DNA of 39,452 nucleotides from an uncultured Eubacteriales bacterium. Its GTDB lineage: Bacteria; Bacillota; Clostridia; Christensenellales; CAG-138. The notes below the pieces were generated by a model, which worked only from the letters and a program-made list of their open reading frames with translations, was not told the DNA's origin and made no database searches. The stretch covers positions 1-39,452 of the forward strand of contig ONMC01000015.1 of assembly GCA_900318745.1 (NCBI GenBank), in the 5' to 3' direction. This document shows, piece after piece, positions 23,169 through 31,670 of the stretch. Each line of letters opens with the position of its first letter. Position 1 is the first letter of the stretch. A program made the position numbers and the translations under genes.

Positions 23169-24385
23169 TCGCGTATTCCTCCGTTTTGATAAAAAGCGTT
23201 CGTGTATAACAGTCCCGCCGCGCGTTCTTCAAGCTGTCCGTTGAAGCGGCTCTTTTCCATCGGCACCGCATGCGCCGCGTCGACGCCGACGTCCATCTCC
23301 GCCGAAAGCCGCGAAGCAAAATACGGGTGCTCGAAGATCTCGCCGTACAGCACGATCTTGCCGGGATCCAGAAGATACACCGTGCACTTCAACGCGTCGG
23401 CAAGCGCTTCCGCCGCGCGATCCGCGATCGCGCATGCGCCGGCGTCTCCGCCTCTTGCCGCATCCAGAACGAGCGCCGTCGTGATCCGGTCGGATTCCCC
23501 GTTTGCCAGTCGGTACAGAAGCGGCGTTTGCTCCTTCGAGAAACGATCCTTTGCTTCCGACACGATCGCCGCGGGCGACGCGATGGTTTCGAGACAGCCG
23601 GACTTTCCGCAATGACACGGCTTGCCGCCGCGGCGGATCACCGGGATGTGACCGATCTCCGCGCACTGCCGTCTGTCGCCTTCCAGAACTTCATCGCCGA
23701 CGGAAAACGCCGCGCCGATGCCGGAGCCGCAGCGCAAAAAGAAGGTGCTTTCCGGCTTTTGATCGCGGGAAAGAAACATCTGCGCCGAGAGCAGCGCGCG
23801 AACGTTGTTCGACAGCACACTCCGGTATCCCGTGTACGCTTCCGCCCGGTCGCAGATCGGGACGTTCTCCGTATCCAGCGCGTCAAAGCTCATTTTGACC
23901 GTGCGTCCGTCCTCACCGATCACGCCGCGCACCGCAATGCCGACGCCGAGGATCGTCTGACGGTCGAGCTGATGCGCTTCGGCAAGCATGAGCAGACGCG
24001 CGCAAAGCGCTTTGATCGTTTGCTCCGCAGGCGCGCGCAGAGCAATCGGCACGGTTTCGGCAAAGAGTATTTCCCCGTCCGTTTTCACGGCGGACAGGAT
24101 CGCATTTTTCAGCCCGATCGATACGCCGAGCGTACAGAATCGCTGCATGTTCAGCCGCAGCGTGATCTCGCGCCTTCCCGCGCCGTCGGACGGAACGGAT
24201 CCGTCCTCAAAAATGAGTCCTTCGAAGATCAGCTCCGACACGATCTTTGTGATCGCCGCAGGCGTGAGATGCAGCATGGCGGCAAGACTCTTTCGGGAAA
24301 GCCCGCCGTATCGGTGCAGACTGAAAAGCACCGCGGCGCGGTTTTGCCGTTTGAGCCCAAGCATATTGTCGCCTTCTCTGCGCAT
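23165..24385 (-). CDS. ROK family transcriptional regulator
   Basis: The 406-residue protein has an N-terminal winged HTH (about residues 10-65, GGLSRKSLAAMLHLTPAAITKIVSELI) followed by a ROK sugar-sensing domain. The ROK zinc site is visible as EIGHIPVIRRGGKPCHCGKSGCLET. Most ROK regulators are repressors released by a sugar or sugar phosphate. Its location inside the operon points to control of this cluster and itself. The start at complement 24383-24385 has GGGAGGAC upstream and follows the transporter stop directly (TAAATG). Confidence 0.92.
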   Translation of the reverse strand: MRREGDNMLGLKRQNRAAVLFSLHRYGGLSRKSLAAMLHLTPAAITKIVSELIFEGLIFEDGSVPSDGAGRREITLRLNMQRFCTLGVSIGLKNAILSAVKTDGEILFAETVPIALRAPAEQTIKALCARLLMLAEAHQLDRQTILGVGIAVRGVIGEDGRTVKMSFDALDTENVPICDRAEAYTGYRSVLSNNVRALLSAQMFLSRDQKPESTFFLRCGSGIGAAFSVGDEVLEGDRRQCAEIGHIPVIRRGGKPCHCGKSGCLETIASPAAIVSEAKDRFSKEQTPLLYRLANGESDRITTALVLDAARGGDAGACAIADRAAEALADALKCTVYLLDPGKIVLYGEIFEHPYFASRLSAEMDVGVDAAHAVPMEKSRFNGQLEERAAGLLYTNAFYQNGGIRE

Positions 24386-25312
24386 TTACGCGTCCTCCCG
24401 TTTCGGCTGTATGGTATTCGGATGCACCTTCGATCGCAGCAAAATGACGGTTGCGCCCGCGAGCACGACGCCGATCCCGATCAGTTTCATCGTCGTCAGC
24501 GTTTCGTTTAGGAACAGCACGCCGACGATGCAGCTCAAAACCGGCATCAGAAGAAGCCAGAGCTTCACGATCCAGACCTCGTGGCGGCGAAGGTTCCGAT
24601 AGTAGAAGAAATAAATGCCGGTCTGCGCCAGTCCTCCCAGAAACACGAACCACCAGAAGCCCGGCGTTTCGGAGGGCTTCAGCGCCGCAAGGTCTCCGCG
24701 GGAAACCGCAAACAGCGCGAACAGAAGCAAAACGACGAAATTGTTATAGTATGAGATCGTGTCCGCCTTCTGCCCGTGCCTGTCCTGCGCCGCTTTGATG
24801 ATAAACGCGTTCGCCGTGACGCACGCCGCGCTTGCGATGAAAAAGAGATCCGTCGGGCGGAACGCCAGCTCCCGGAAATCCAGTCCGAGCACCAGCAGCA
24901 CGCCGACCAGCATCAGGATGCTTCCGATCCAGTCGGTTGCAAAAAGCCGCTTCCGGTAGATCGCGACGGTCAGAAGATTGACCATCAGCACATCGGTCTT
25001 CAAAAGCGCCGTTCCCGTGCCGAGCGAGCCGCCCGCGGCGTAACCGAGGTTTGCGAACAAATCCAGAAGAAATCCGAACACGCCGATGATAATCAGGATC
25101 ACCGTTGCCTTTCCCTGCCGGAACAGTTCCCCAAAACCGCCGGACACCGCAAGCTGTACGGTGAGGAATACGAGCGCCGCCATACGCAGAAGAAACCCTG
25201 CCGCATACGGCGAACCCGTCACGCTCACCATGTATTTGCTGACCGCATAGTACGCCGTCCACGCGATCACCATGCCGGCAATCATGCCGACATCCTTGAT
25301 CCGCCCGTTCAT
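24386..25312 (-). CDS. EamA/DMT superfamily transporter
   Basis: A 308-residue integral membrane protein with about ten hydrophobic helices in two repeats, typical of the drug/metabolite transporter superfamily. The second repeat ends GVLFLNETLTTMKLIGIGVVL, a standard EamA signature. DMT members usually export or exchange small metabolites. Set directly after the alcohol dehydrogenase, it is the best candidate for exporting the organic end product, isethionate if the cluster works on sulfoquinovose. The start overlaps the dehydrogenase stop (ATGA). Confidence 0.88.
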   Translation of the reverse strand: MNGRIKDVGMIAGMVIAWTAYYAVSKYMVSVTGSPYAAGFLLRMAALVFLTVQLAVSGGFGELFRQGKATVILIIIGVFGFLLDLFANLGYAAGGSLGTGTALLKTDVLMVNLLTVAIYRKRLFATDWIGSILMLVGVLLVLGLDFRELAFRPTDLFFIASAACVTANAFIIKAAQDRHGQKADTISYYNNFVVLLLFALFAVSRGDLAALKPSETPGFWWFVFLGGLAQTGIYFFYYRNLRRHEVWIVKLWLLLMPVLSCIVGVLFLNETLTTMKLIGIGVVLAGATVILLRSKVHPNTIQPKREDA

Positions 25313-26406
25313 GCGAGCGCTTCAAACATGCGCCGCAGCGCGCGCTCATCCATCACAACCGGATTGTTTCCCATCAGCGGATGCTTTGCCGCGTCGCGGC
25401 AGAGCTTATCGAGATCGACCGCTCCGAGATCGGAAAGCGTCATGCGCAGCCCCGCGAGCCGTTTCAGTGCTTTGATCCGGTCGGCAAGCTCGTCCGTGCC
25501 GGAAAGTCCGACGCGGCGGCAGAGCGTTTCGAGCCGCTCGTCCGCGTTGATGCGCACGAAGCTGTCGAGCGTGAACGCGCACGCTTCGCCGTGCGGCAGA
25601 TGATAATCCTCGGAAAGCGGATAGCTGCACGCGTGGCTTCCCGCGGTCTTGGGCAGCGCAAAGCTCATGCCGCCGAGCAGCGCCGCAAGCGACATGTTCT
25701 CGCGGGCGGCAAGATCCGACCCGTCGCGGTACGCCGTTTCGAGGTTTTCCAGCACGAGCCGCACCGCTTCGATCGCGCAAACGTCGGAGATCGGCTGATG
25801 ATTTCTGCTCCAATACCCCTCCAGAGCATGCGCCATCGCATCGAGCCCGGTGTTCATCGTTGTGCGCGGCGGCACGGTCAGCGTCAGCTTCGGATCGACG
25901 ATCGCGAGCGTCGGCATAAAGACCGGATTGTTGATCGTCTTTTTCTCACTGCCGTTGCTGATGACCGAAACCTGCGTGACCTCGCTGCCCGTACCGGCGG
26001 TGGTCGGGACCGCGATCATCGGAAAGCGCGTTTTCGGGAACGGACTGACGCCTTTGAAGCACGCAAGCGCGTCGGCATTTTCCTTTGCGATCGCCGCCGC
26101 GAACTTCGCGGTATCCATCGTGCTGCCGCCGCCGATCCCGACGACGGCGTCGACCTGCGTCTCACGCGCAAGCTCCGCCGCCTTGATCACGCCGGACAAC
26201 TGCGGGTTTTCTTCCACATCCGAAAAGATCGCCGCGATCTCCGGAATCTCCTTTTGCATCGCCTCCGCGGCCGAGCGCAAAAACCGGTCGCAGACGACCA
26301 GACACCGCGCTGCGCCGAGCGCTTTGATCTCCTCGCCCAAGGTCCGGATGCTGCCGGAGCCGAAACGGATCTTCACCGGCTGCCGGTACAAGAACTCAAG
26401 CGCCAT
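25309..26406 (-). CDS. Iron-type alcohol dehydrogenase, probable sulfoacetaldehyde reductase
   Basis: Group III metal-dependent alcohol dehydrogenase of 365 residues. The NAD-binding GIGGGSTMD is at 90-98. The metal ligands are Asp189 and His193 (GLDAMAHALEG), His258 (GSHACSYPL) and His272 (LPHGEACA). The family includes sulfoacetaldehyde reductases, phosphonoacetaldehyde reductases and butanol dehydrogenases. In this gene set, reduction of sulfoacetaldehyde to isethionate with NADH is the most coherent role, and would also regenerate NAD in fermentation. The start overlaps the RpiB-like gene by 11 bases. Confidence 0.9.
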   Translation of the reverse strand: MALEFLYRQPVKIRFGSGSIRTLGEEIKALGAARCLVVCDRFLRSAAEAMQKEIPEIAAIFSDVEENPQLSGVIKAAELARETQVDAVVGIGGGSTMDTAKFAAAIAKENADALACFKGVSPFPKTRFPMIAVPTTAGTGSEVTQVSVISNGSEKKTINNPVFMPTLAIVDPKLTLTVPPRTTMNTGLDAMAHALEGYWSRNHQPISDVCAIEAVRLVLENLETAYRDGSDLAARENMSLAALLGGMSFALPKTAGSHACSYPLSEDYHLPHGEACAFTLDSFVRINADERLETLCRRVGLSGTDELADRIKALKRLAGLRMTLSDLGAVDLDKLCRDAAKHPLMGNNPVVMDERALRRMFEALA

Positions 26407-26872
26407 AGATCCCGTCCTCGATCTTTTTGACCTCGGCGGAGAACTTGTGCATGTTCACCGCGCGCCAGTCCTCGAGATCCTGACACCATTCGGTTGCGAG
26501 GAACGTCTTGACCATTTCGATCGCCATCTCCGGTCCGACGATCCAGCCGCCCATGCACAGCACGTTCGCGTTGTTGATCGCGCGCGCCATCTTTGCCGAA
26601 TAAACGCCTTCGCACGCAACGGCGTGAACGCCCTTGAACTTATTGGACACGACGCACATTCCTGCGCCGGTGCCGCAGATCAGCACCGCCTTTTCGTACG
26701 TGCCGTTCTGCACAAGCGGCGCAACGTCGCTCGCGACGCGATAGTAGGGATGGACTTCATTGAGGTCCGTCGTGCCGAGATCGTCGCATTCGATCCCCGC
26801 TTCGATCAGGTACGCCTTGATCGCTTCCTTCACGGCAAAGCCGGATTTATCGCTTCCGATTGCAAGTTTCAT
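26396..26872 (-). CDS. RpiB/LacAB-fold aldose-ketose isomerase with altered active site
   Basis: The 158-residue protein keeps the RpiB core ICGTGAGM with the catalytic Cys66 and Thr68, numbered as in E. coli RpiB. It lacks residues that handle ribose 5-phosphate: His10 is Lys9, the ring-opening His99 is Ile99 (ARAINNAN instead of RQHNDTN), and the phosphate-binding GGRHQQR segment is replaced by EDWRAVN. A substrate that cannot close a ring, such as 4-deoxy-4-sulfoerythrose, would not need the histidine. I therefore propose a sulfo-tetrose isomerase rather than ribose-5-phosphate isomerase. GGAGG precedes the ATG. Confidence 0.9.
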   Translation of the reverse strand: MKLAIGSDKSGFAVKEAIKAYLIEAGIECDDLGTTDLNEVHPYYRVASDVAPLVQNGTYEKAVLICGTGAGMCVVSNKFKGVHAVACEGVYSAKMARAINNANVLCMGGWIVGPEMAIEMVKTFLATEWCQDLEDWRAVNMHKFSAEVKKIEDGIYGA

Positions 26873-26890
26873 AAAATCTTCCTCCTGAAT

Positions 26891-27817
26891 TTATTTGAGC
26901 CTGACCGCGTCCTTTGCGGTTTTGACGATATTCTCTTTTGTGAGTCCCATCACTTCGCGAAGGTACGGGAGTTTGCCGACCTCGCCGAACCGGTCCGAAA
27001 TGCCGACCGTTCTTACCGGGATCTTTTCTTCGGCAAGCGTTTCGAGCACCGCGGAACCGAGCCCGCCGATGACGTTGTGGTTCTCCACCGTCAGCACCGC
27101 GCCGGTCTTCTTCGCCGACGCGAGCACCGTTTCGCGGTCGATGGGCTTCAGCGTGTGGATATTGATCACATCGCACGAGATCCCTTCTGCTTTCAGCGCG
27201 TCCGCCGCATCCAGCGCGTCCTTTGTCAGCATGCCGGAAACGAAGATCGAAAGGTCCGTGCCCTCGCGCAAAACGTCCGCTTTGAACAGATCGAACTGAT
27301 AATCTTCGGGGAACACGTCGGGCAGTTCCTTGCGGAACAGGCGCACATACACCGCGCCGGGGTATTCGTTCAGCACCGGCATGGCGGCGCGCAGCTGTAC
27401 GCCGTCAACCGGCTCAAAGATCACGAGGTCGGGAATCGAGCGCAGCACGCCGATATCCTCCATGCTCATATGCGTGCCGCCGTTCAGCTCCGCCGAGATG
27501 CCCGGGTCGGTGCCGACGATCTTCACGTTCTGCTTTGCATACGCGATCGAGATCGCGATCTGATCGCAGATGCGGCGGCTTGCAAACGGTGTGAAGCTCT
27601 CGATCCATGGCTTGAACCCGTAGGAGGAGAGTCCCGCCGCGATCGACGCCATGTTCTGCTCGGCGACGCCGCAGTCAAAGATCTGCGTACCGTAGAACCG
27701 ATTCCGAAGCCCGATCGTGCCGCTTGCTTTCGCAAGGTCCGCATCCAGAAGGACAACGTGCCTGTCCGCCTCCATGAGCTTTGCGAGACACTCCGCATAA
27801 ATCGCTCTCATTTCCAT
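26891..27817 (-). CDS. Transketolase C-terminal subunit
   Basis: About 308 residues holding the pyrimidine-binding and C-terminal domains of transketolase. The glutamate that activates thiamine diphosphate is in FDCGVAEQNMA, followed by GFKPWIESFTPFASRR and GGTHMSMEDIGVLR. It forms a heteromer with the N-terminal subunit encoded just upstream. ATG at 27817 has GGGGAGG seven bases upstream and is preferred. An ATG at 27823 overlaps the upstream stop as ATGA but lies only one base from that ribosome site. In the proposed pathway it transfers two-carbon units from sulfofructose and then from sulfoerythrulose. Confidence 0.93.
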   Translation of the reverse strand: MEMRAIYAECLAKLMEADRHVVLLDADLAKASGTIGLRNRFYGTQIFDCGVAEQNMASIAAGLSSYGFKPWIESFTPFASRRICDQIAISIAYAKQNVKIVGTDPGISAELNGGTHMSMEDIGVLRSIPDLVIFEPVDGVQLRAAMPVLNEYPGAVYVRLFRKELPDVFPEDYQFDLFKADVLREGTDLSIFVSGMLTKDALDAADALKAEGISCDVINIHTLKPIDRETVLASAKKTGAVLTVENHNVIGGLGSAVLETLAEEKIPVRTVGISDRFGEVGKLPYLREVMGLTKENIVKTAKDAVRLK

Positions 27818-27819
27818 GG

Positions 27820-28647
27820 TCATGCCTCCCCTCTGATCTCGCGGATCGCGGCCTCGGCCTGCTCCGCCGTGACGTTCGTGTTATGGTTTCCTGCGCCGAG
27901 ATCTTCGATCCACTTGACGCCGCAGCCCTTCTTCGTGTTCAGGATCACCATCGTCGGTCTGCCGCTTCCCACGCCGAGTTTTGCGTGCTTCACCGCCGCG
28001 GAAACCTCGTCGATATCGTTGCCGTCTTCGACGTCGATCACGTTCCAGCCGAATGCTCTCCATTTTTCGTCCAGCGGCGCGATGCCGTTGACTTCCTCGA
28101 CCGTGCCGTCGATCTGCAGCTTGTTGTAGTCGGTAAAGGCGATCAGGTTATCCAGATGCTTGCTCGCCGCAAACATGGCCGCTTCCCAGATCTGTCCTTC
28201 CTGGCTCTCGCCGTCGCCGATCAGCGTATAGATCGTTGCGCCGTCGCCTTCGAGCTTGCTGCCCAAAGCAACGCCCACCGCGCAGGAAAAGCCCTGACCG
28301 AGCGAACCCGTTGTCATGTCGATGCCGATTGTGCGGTTCATGTCGCAGTGGCTCGGCAGGTTCGTGCCGCCGCGGTTCAGCGTCAGAAGCTCCGACTTAT
28401 CGAAGTAGCCGCGATTGCTGAGCGTCGCGTACACCGCGGGACCCGCATGCCCTTTCGAGCAGACAAAGCGGTCGCGTCCCGCCTTTTTCGGCTCGTTCGG
28501 GTCGATGTTCATTGCTTCAAAATACAGCACGGTCAAAAGCTCGACGACCGAAAGGCAGCCTCCGATGTGACCGACGCCCAAGCTTCCGATGCAGGTCAGA
28601 ACATCACAGCGGATGTCCTTTGCGATTTCCTTCAGATTCTGTTCCAA
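27820..28647 (-). CDS. Transketolase N-terminal subunit
   Basis: A 275-residue subunit with the thiamine diphosphate domain. SKGHAGPAVYATL carries the conserved Lys-Gly-His, GSLGQGFSCAVG follows, and the diphosphate/Mg motif runs from GDG (144-146) to Asn175 in LIGDGESQEGQIWEA...AFTDYNKLQIDG. It starts at TTG (complement 28645-28647) behind AAGGAGAAC. It is the first gene of the seven-gene minus operon ending at 22500, driven by the promoter at 28689-28717. Split transketolases are common in Firmicutes carbohydrate clusters. Confidence 0.94.
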   Translation of the reverse strand: MEQNLKEIAKDIRCDVLTCIGSLGVGHIGGCLSVVELLTVLYFEAMNIDPNEPKKAGRDRFVCSKGHAGPAVYATLSNRGYFDKSELLTLNRGGTNLPSHCDMNRTIGIDMTTGSLGQGFSCAVGVALGSKLEGDGATIYTLIGDGESQEGQIWEAAMFAASKHLDNLIAFTDYNKLQIDGTVEEVNGIAPLDEKWRAFGWNVIDVEDGNDIDEVSAAVKHAKLGVGSGRPTMVILNTKKGCGVKWIEDLGAGNHNTNVTAEQAEAAIREIRGEA

Positions 28648-28688
28648 TCCTTTGTTCTCCTTTTTAATTCATTCTGTTAAGTAATTCA

Positions 28689-28717
28689 ATTGTAGCCAAA
28701 TATCCGTAGAATGTCAA
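28689..28717 (-). promoter_or_regulatory. Promoter of the transketolase operon
   Basis: Minus strand TTGACA (28712-28717), a 17-base spacer and TACAAT (28689-28694). It is back to back with the isomerase promoter, 10 bases apart, so one bound regulator could control both. Confidence 0.75.
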
Positions 28718-28727
28718 GGGAAAACCG

Positions 28728-28756
28728 TTGACTTTTGCGCGGTTGTGCATTATGAT
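28728..28756 (+). promoter_or_regulatory. Promoter of the ketose isomerase gene
   Basis: TTGACT (28728-28733), a 17-base spacer and TATGAT (28751-28756). The octamer TTGATTCA (28756-28763) follows the -10 box and is also found on the minus strand at 33712-33719 beside the GH31 promoter. It is a candidate operator element. Confidence 0.65.
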
Positions 28757-28794
28757 TGATTCAAAACGTGAAATAATTATAAGGAAGGGTAACG

Positions 28795-30132
28795 ATGAAA
28801 GAATTTACACCGGTCTATGTTCCCGTCGGCGTCGGGACGTTTCATATGGAAAGCGCGCAGGATGCGTTCATCCGCTCCTGCACGGTCTTAAAGTCGATCG
28901 ATCCGAACTTCGTCTGTCCGGAAGAAAAGCTGCTGTCGGTCGACGCGTTAAAGGCATATCTCGAACCGCTCGATCCCGATCTCATTGTGTTTCAGAACCT
29001 GACGTTCGCAAATGCGGCGTACATGTCCGAGGTGCTGCGCCGCTTCGACTGTCCGATCATCCTTTGGACGGTCAGAGAGCCGGTCATCGACGGCGGACGG
29101 CTTCGACTGAATTCGCTGACCGGCGCGTACTCCGCGGCGAACACGCTCCGCGCGTTCGACCGTCGGTTTATCTACGAGTTCGGCAGCCCGGAAGAGGAAT
29201 CGGTGTCCGAGGATTTACGCCAACTGGTCGCAGCCGCCAGACTGAAACATGCCATGCGCTCCCTGAGAATCGCGGCGATCGGTCACACCCCGCAGGGGTT
29301 CGGCTTCGGCAGAGCGCTCGACACCGAAATGATGCACACCTTCGGCGCAGAGCTTGTTGCGATCGAGGCGCGCGAACTCATTGACCGGGCAAAGAGCTAT
29401 ACCGACGAGGAATGCAGGCCGTACCTTGAAAAGACCGCCTGCGCAACCTGCGGGCTCGAGAACACGCCGGAGAAAAACCGGCTCGACCATGCGCGGCTCT
29501 ATAAGGCATACAGCGAATGGATCAAAGAGAACGGCATCGGCGCTTTGGCGTCGCGCTGCTGGCCGGACTTTTTCACCGCGTTCGGCACGCCGGTTTGCAC
29601 GGTGCTTTCGATGCTGAATGACGACGGGATCGCCGCCGCCTGCGAAGCGGACATTTACGGCGCGCTGTCGATGTGGGTCGGTATGCAGCTGAGCGGCATG
29701 CCCGTGTTCTTCGGCGATCCGGTTTCTCTCGACGAGCACGAAAACACGATCACGTTCTGGCACTGCGGCGCGGCGGCATGCTCGCTGGCGCGAAAGGATA
29801 CCGGCGCGGTCGTCGGCGTGCACCCGAACCGCAAGATCGGTCCCGCGATGGACTTCGGCTGCGAAGCGTTCGGTGACGCAACGGTCTTCCGCATCGGCAG
29901 AGAGCCGGACGGAACGTTCCGTTTCTTCCTCTGCGAAGGCACGGCGCTTGATATGCCGAAGCAGTTTACCGGTACGAGCATCGTCATCAGGACCGACAAA
30001 TCTGCTCAGAAAACCGTGGGAGAAACCGTTTGTTTGGGATTGGAACCGCACTTTGTCGTGATCCGGGGACGGCATGCCAACACGCTCGGCGCGCTTGCGC
30101 AGTTCTGCGGATACCGCGTGCTGCGGTACTGA
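28795..30132 (+). CDS. Fucose/arabinose-isomerase-fold isomerase, probable sulfoquinovose isomerase
   Basis: A 445-residue protein with the layout of the L-fucose/L-arabinose isomerase superfamily. An N-terminal substrate-recognition domain is followed by a metal-binding domain around SRCWPDFFTAFGTPVCTVLSMLNDDGIAAACEADIYGAL (Glu and Asp as likely Mn ligands) and a His-containing TFWHCGAAACSLA strand. A C-terminal barrel-like part (FRFFLCEGTALDMP) ends the protein. In Firmicutes sulfoquinovose clusters a member of this fold converts sulfoquinovose to 6-deoxy-6-sulfofructose, and the neighbours here fit that. Fucose or another 6-deoxy sugar is the alternative substrate. It is divergent from the transketolase operon. 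GGAAGGG precedes the ATG. Confidence 0.82.
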   Translation: MKEFTPVYVPVGVGTFHMESAQDAFIRSCTVLKSIDPNFVCPEEKLLSVDALKAYLEPLDPDLIVFQNLTFANAAYMSEVLRRFDCPIILWTVREPVIDGGRLRLNSLTGAYSAANTLRAFDRRFIYEFGSPEEESVSEDLRQLVAAARLKHAMRSLRIAAIGHTPQGFGFGRALDTEMMHTFGAELVAIEARELIDRAKSYTDEECRPYLEKTACATCGLENTPEKNRLDHARLYKAYSEWIKENGIGALASRCWPDFFTAFGTPVCTVLSMLNDDGIAAACEADIYGALSMWVGMQLSGMPVFFGDPVSLDEHENTITFWHCGAAACSLARKDTGAVVGVHPNRKIGPAMDFGCEAFGDATVFRIGREPDGTFRFFLCEGTALDMPKQFTGTSIVIRTDKSAQKTVGETVCLGLEPHFVVIRGRHANTLGALAQFCGYRVLRY

Positions 30133-30159
30133 TCGGAATCACAGCTTCTTCTTACGCAA

Positions 30160-30189
30160 AAAACGGCACGGATGAAACCGTGCCGTTTT
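30160..30189. terminator. Bidirectional terminator between isomerase and symporter genes
   Basis: AAAACGGCACGG (30160-30171), loop ATGAAA, CCGTGCCGTTTT (30178-30189). It carries an A-run on one side and a T-run on the other, so it works for both convergent genes. Confidence 0.88.
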
Positions 30190-30201
30190 GTTTGCTTCGC
30201 T

Positions 30202-31653
30202 TCAGTTTGCGCTGTCCTCGCGCAGAACTTTTTCTTTTTCGACCTGAAGCTCTTCGACGCGCTGTTTCGAAAGCGGATAGACGAACCGCAGGATAAGGAA
30301 CACCAGCAAGAACAGCACCGCGGGGATCATGACCGAATAGTTGTACATGGTCTTGAGCGACGCATCGGTGAGCGCTTCGGTCCTCAGCTTGCTGCCCTCG
30401 TAGCCGATGACGAGCAGCGGGACGTTGATCAGGATCGTCGCGACGGTCTGACCGAGCTTGCGCATGAAGGAATAGAACGCGTAGCAGGTCGCATCGTCAT
30501 TGATGCCGAACGCGACCTTGTTGTAATCGATCGCATCGGAAGCAAGCGCCCAGATCAGCAGGAAGATGAACGCGGTGCCGATACCGGCAACGAGGTTTGC
30601 GGCAAGATACAGCCACACGTTCGTAACGCCGAACAGCGCAAGCACGAACAGCACCAGATAGAATACCGCAGCGGCGAGCACGCCGTAGGAGCAGACCTCG
30701 CGGCGGCCGAACCGGTTGCCCATTCTGGTTGCGAAGAACATGATGACCGCGACCGGCAGATACTGGAACACGGTGGGCAGCATGGTGAGACCCGGCGCGT
30801 TGAAATAATGGTGGAACAGATAGGTGTTATAGCCCTGACCGAACATCTGCGCGGCAAGGAACAGCATGGAAGCGACGGAGACCGCCATAAACGGGCGGCT
30901 CTTCAAAAGCGCCTTGACGACCTTCATCGTCTGACCCTTCTGTTTCGGTGCGGGCTTCGAGGCGACGCGCTCCTTGCTCCAGCCGTAGCAGAGGAAGTAG
31001 AACAGCACCGACAGCACGGCGATGACGATAACGCCGATCAGGGTGATCGTCGGGCTCATGACCTTGATCGCGTTGCCTTCTGCATCCAGCAGGGTATTGC
31101 CGCTCGGATCCTTTGCGGCTACATAGCAGAACGATGCGAGCAGCATCGCGGGCATTGCGCCGAACGTGGAGCCGATCGAACGGAACACGGACAGCGACGA
31201 GCGTTCCTTATCATCCGAGGTAATAACCTGTGCCATCGAGCCGTAGGGGATGTTGATGCAGGTATAGAGCATGCCGAACAGGATGTAGGTCACATAGATC
31301 CATGCGATCTTCGCGGGGCTCGGGAATCCCTGCACGGGAAGGAACATCAGAACCGCTGCAACCGCGGTGGGTACGGCAAAGACTCTCAGCCAATGCCGGT
31401 AACGTCCGTCGGGGCGGACCTGCGCGCCGTCGATCATACGTCCCCAGATCGGGTCGTTGATCGCGTCCCAGATGCGGGCGATGATGGTCATGATCATGAC
31501 GTTCAGCACGCTGATATACAGGACGTCCGTGTAGAACTTGTTCAGAACGCTCTGCGTCAGACCGAACACGAGACAGCTCGCGAGATCGCCGAACGCGTAG
31601 CCGAGCTTGTCCTTCATCCGGATCCCGCTCGTGCGGGAAATGTAAGACTCCAT
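30202..31653 (-). CDS. GPH-family sugar:cation symporter
   Basis: A 483-residue, roughly twelve-helix protein of the glycoside-pentoside-hexuronide (MelB-like) family. KLGYAFGDLASCLVFGL is the typical N-terminus, and ARIWDAINDPIWGRMID is the conserved Asp-containing loop between helices. E. coli imports sulfoquinovose or its glycerol glycoside with relatives of this family (YihO/YihP). It lies 17 bases downstream of the GH31 gene and is probably co-transcribed with it, which pairs import with glycoside cleavage. GGAGGG precedes the ATG. Confidence 0.93.
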   Translation of the reverse strand: MESYISRTSGIRMKDKLGYAFGDLASCLVFGLTQSVLNKFYTDVLYISVLNVMIMTIIARIWDAINDPIWGRMIDGAQVRPDGRYRHWLRVFAVPTAVAAVLMFLPVQGFPSPAKIAWIYVTYILFGMLYTCINIPYGSMAQVITSDDKERSSLSVFRSIGSTFGAMPAMLLASFCYVAAKDPSGNTLLDAEGNAIKVMSPTITLIGVIVIAVLSVLFYFLCYGWSKERVASKPAPKQKGQTMKVVKALLKSRPFMAVSVASMLFLAAQMFGQGYNTYLFHHYFNAPGLTMLPTVFQYLPVAVIMFFATRMGNRFGRREVCSYGVLAAAVFYLVLFVLALFGVTNVWLYLAANLVAGIGTAFIFLLIWALASDAIDYNKVAFGINDDATCYAFYSFMRKLGQTVATILINVPLLVIGYEGSKLRTEALTDASLKTMYNYSVMIPAVLFLLVFLILRFVYPLSKQRVEELQVEKEKVLREDSAN

Positions 31654-31670
31654 TTTGTTTCCCTCCGTTG

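Noticed and set aside
25850..28129. Long plus-strand open frame opposite the transketolase operon
   Set aside because: It is antisense to well-supported genes. GC-rich codon use opens the opposite strand, as also at 31668-33668 and 37084-38973.
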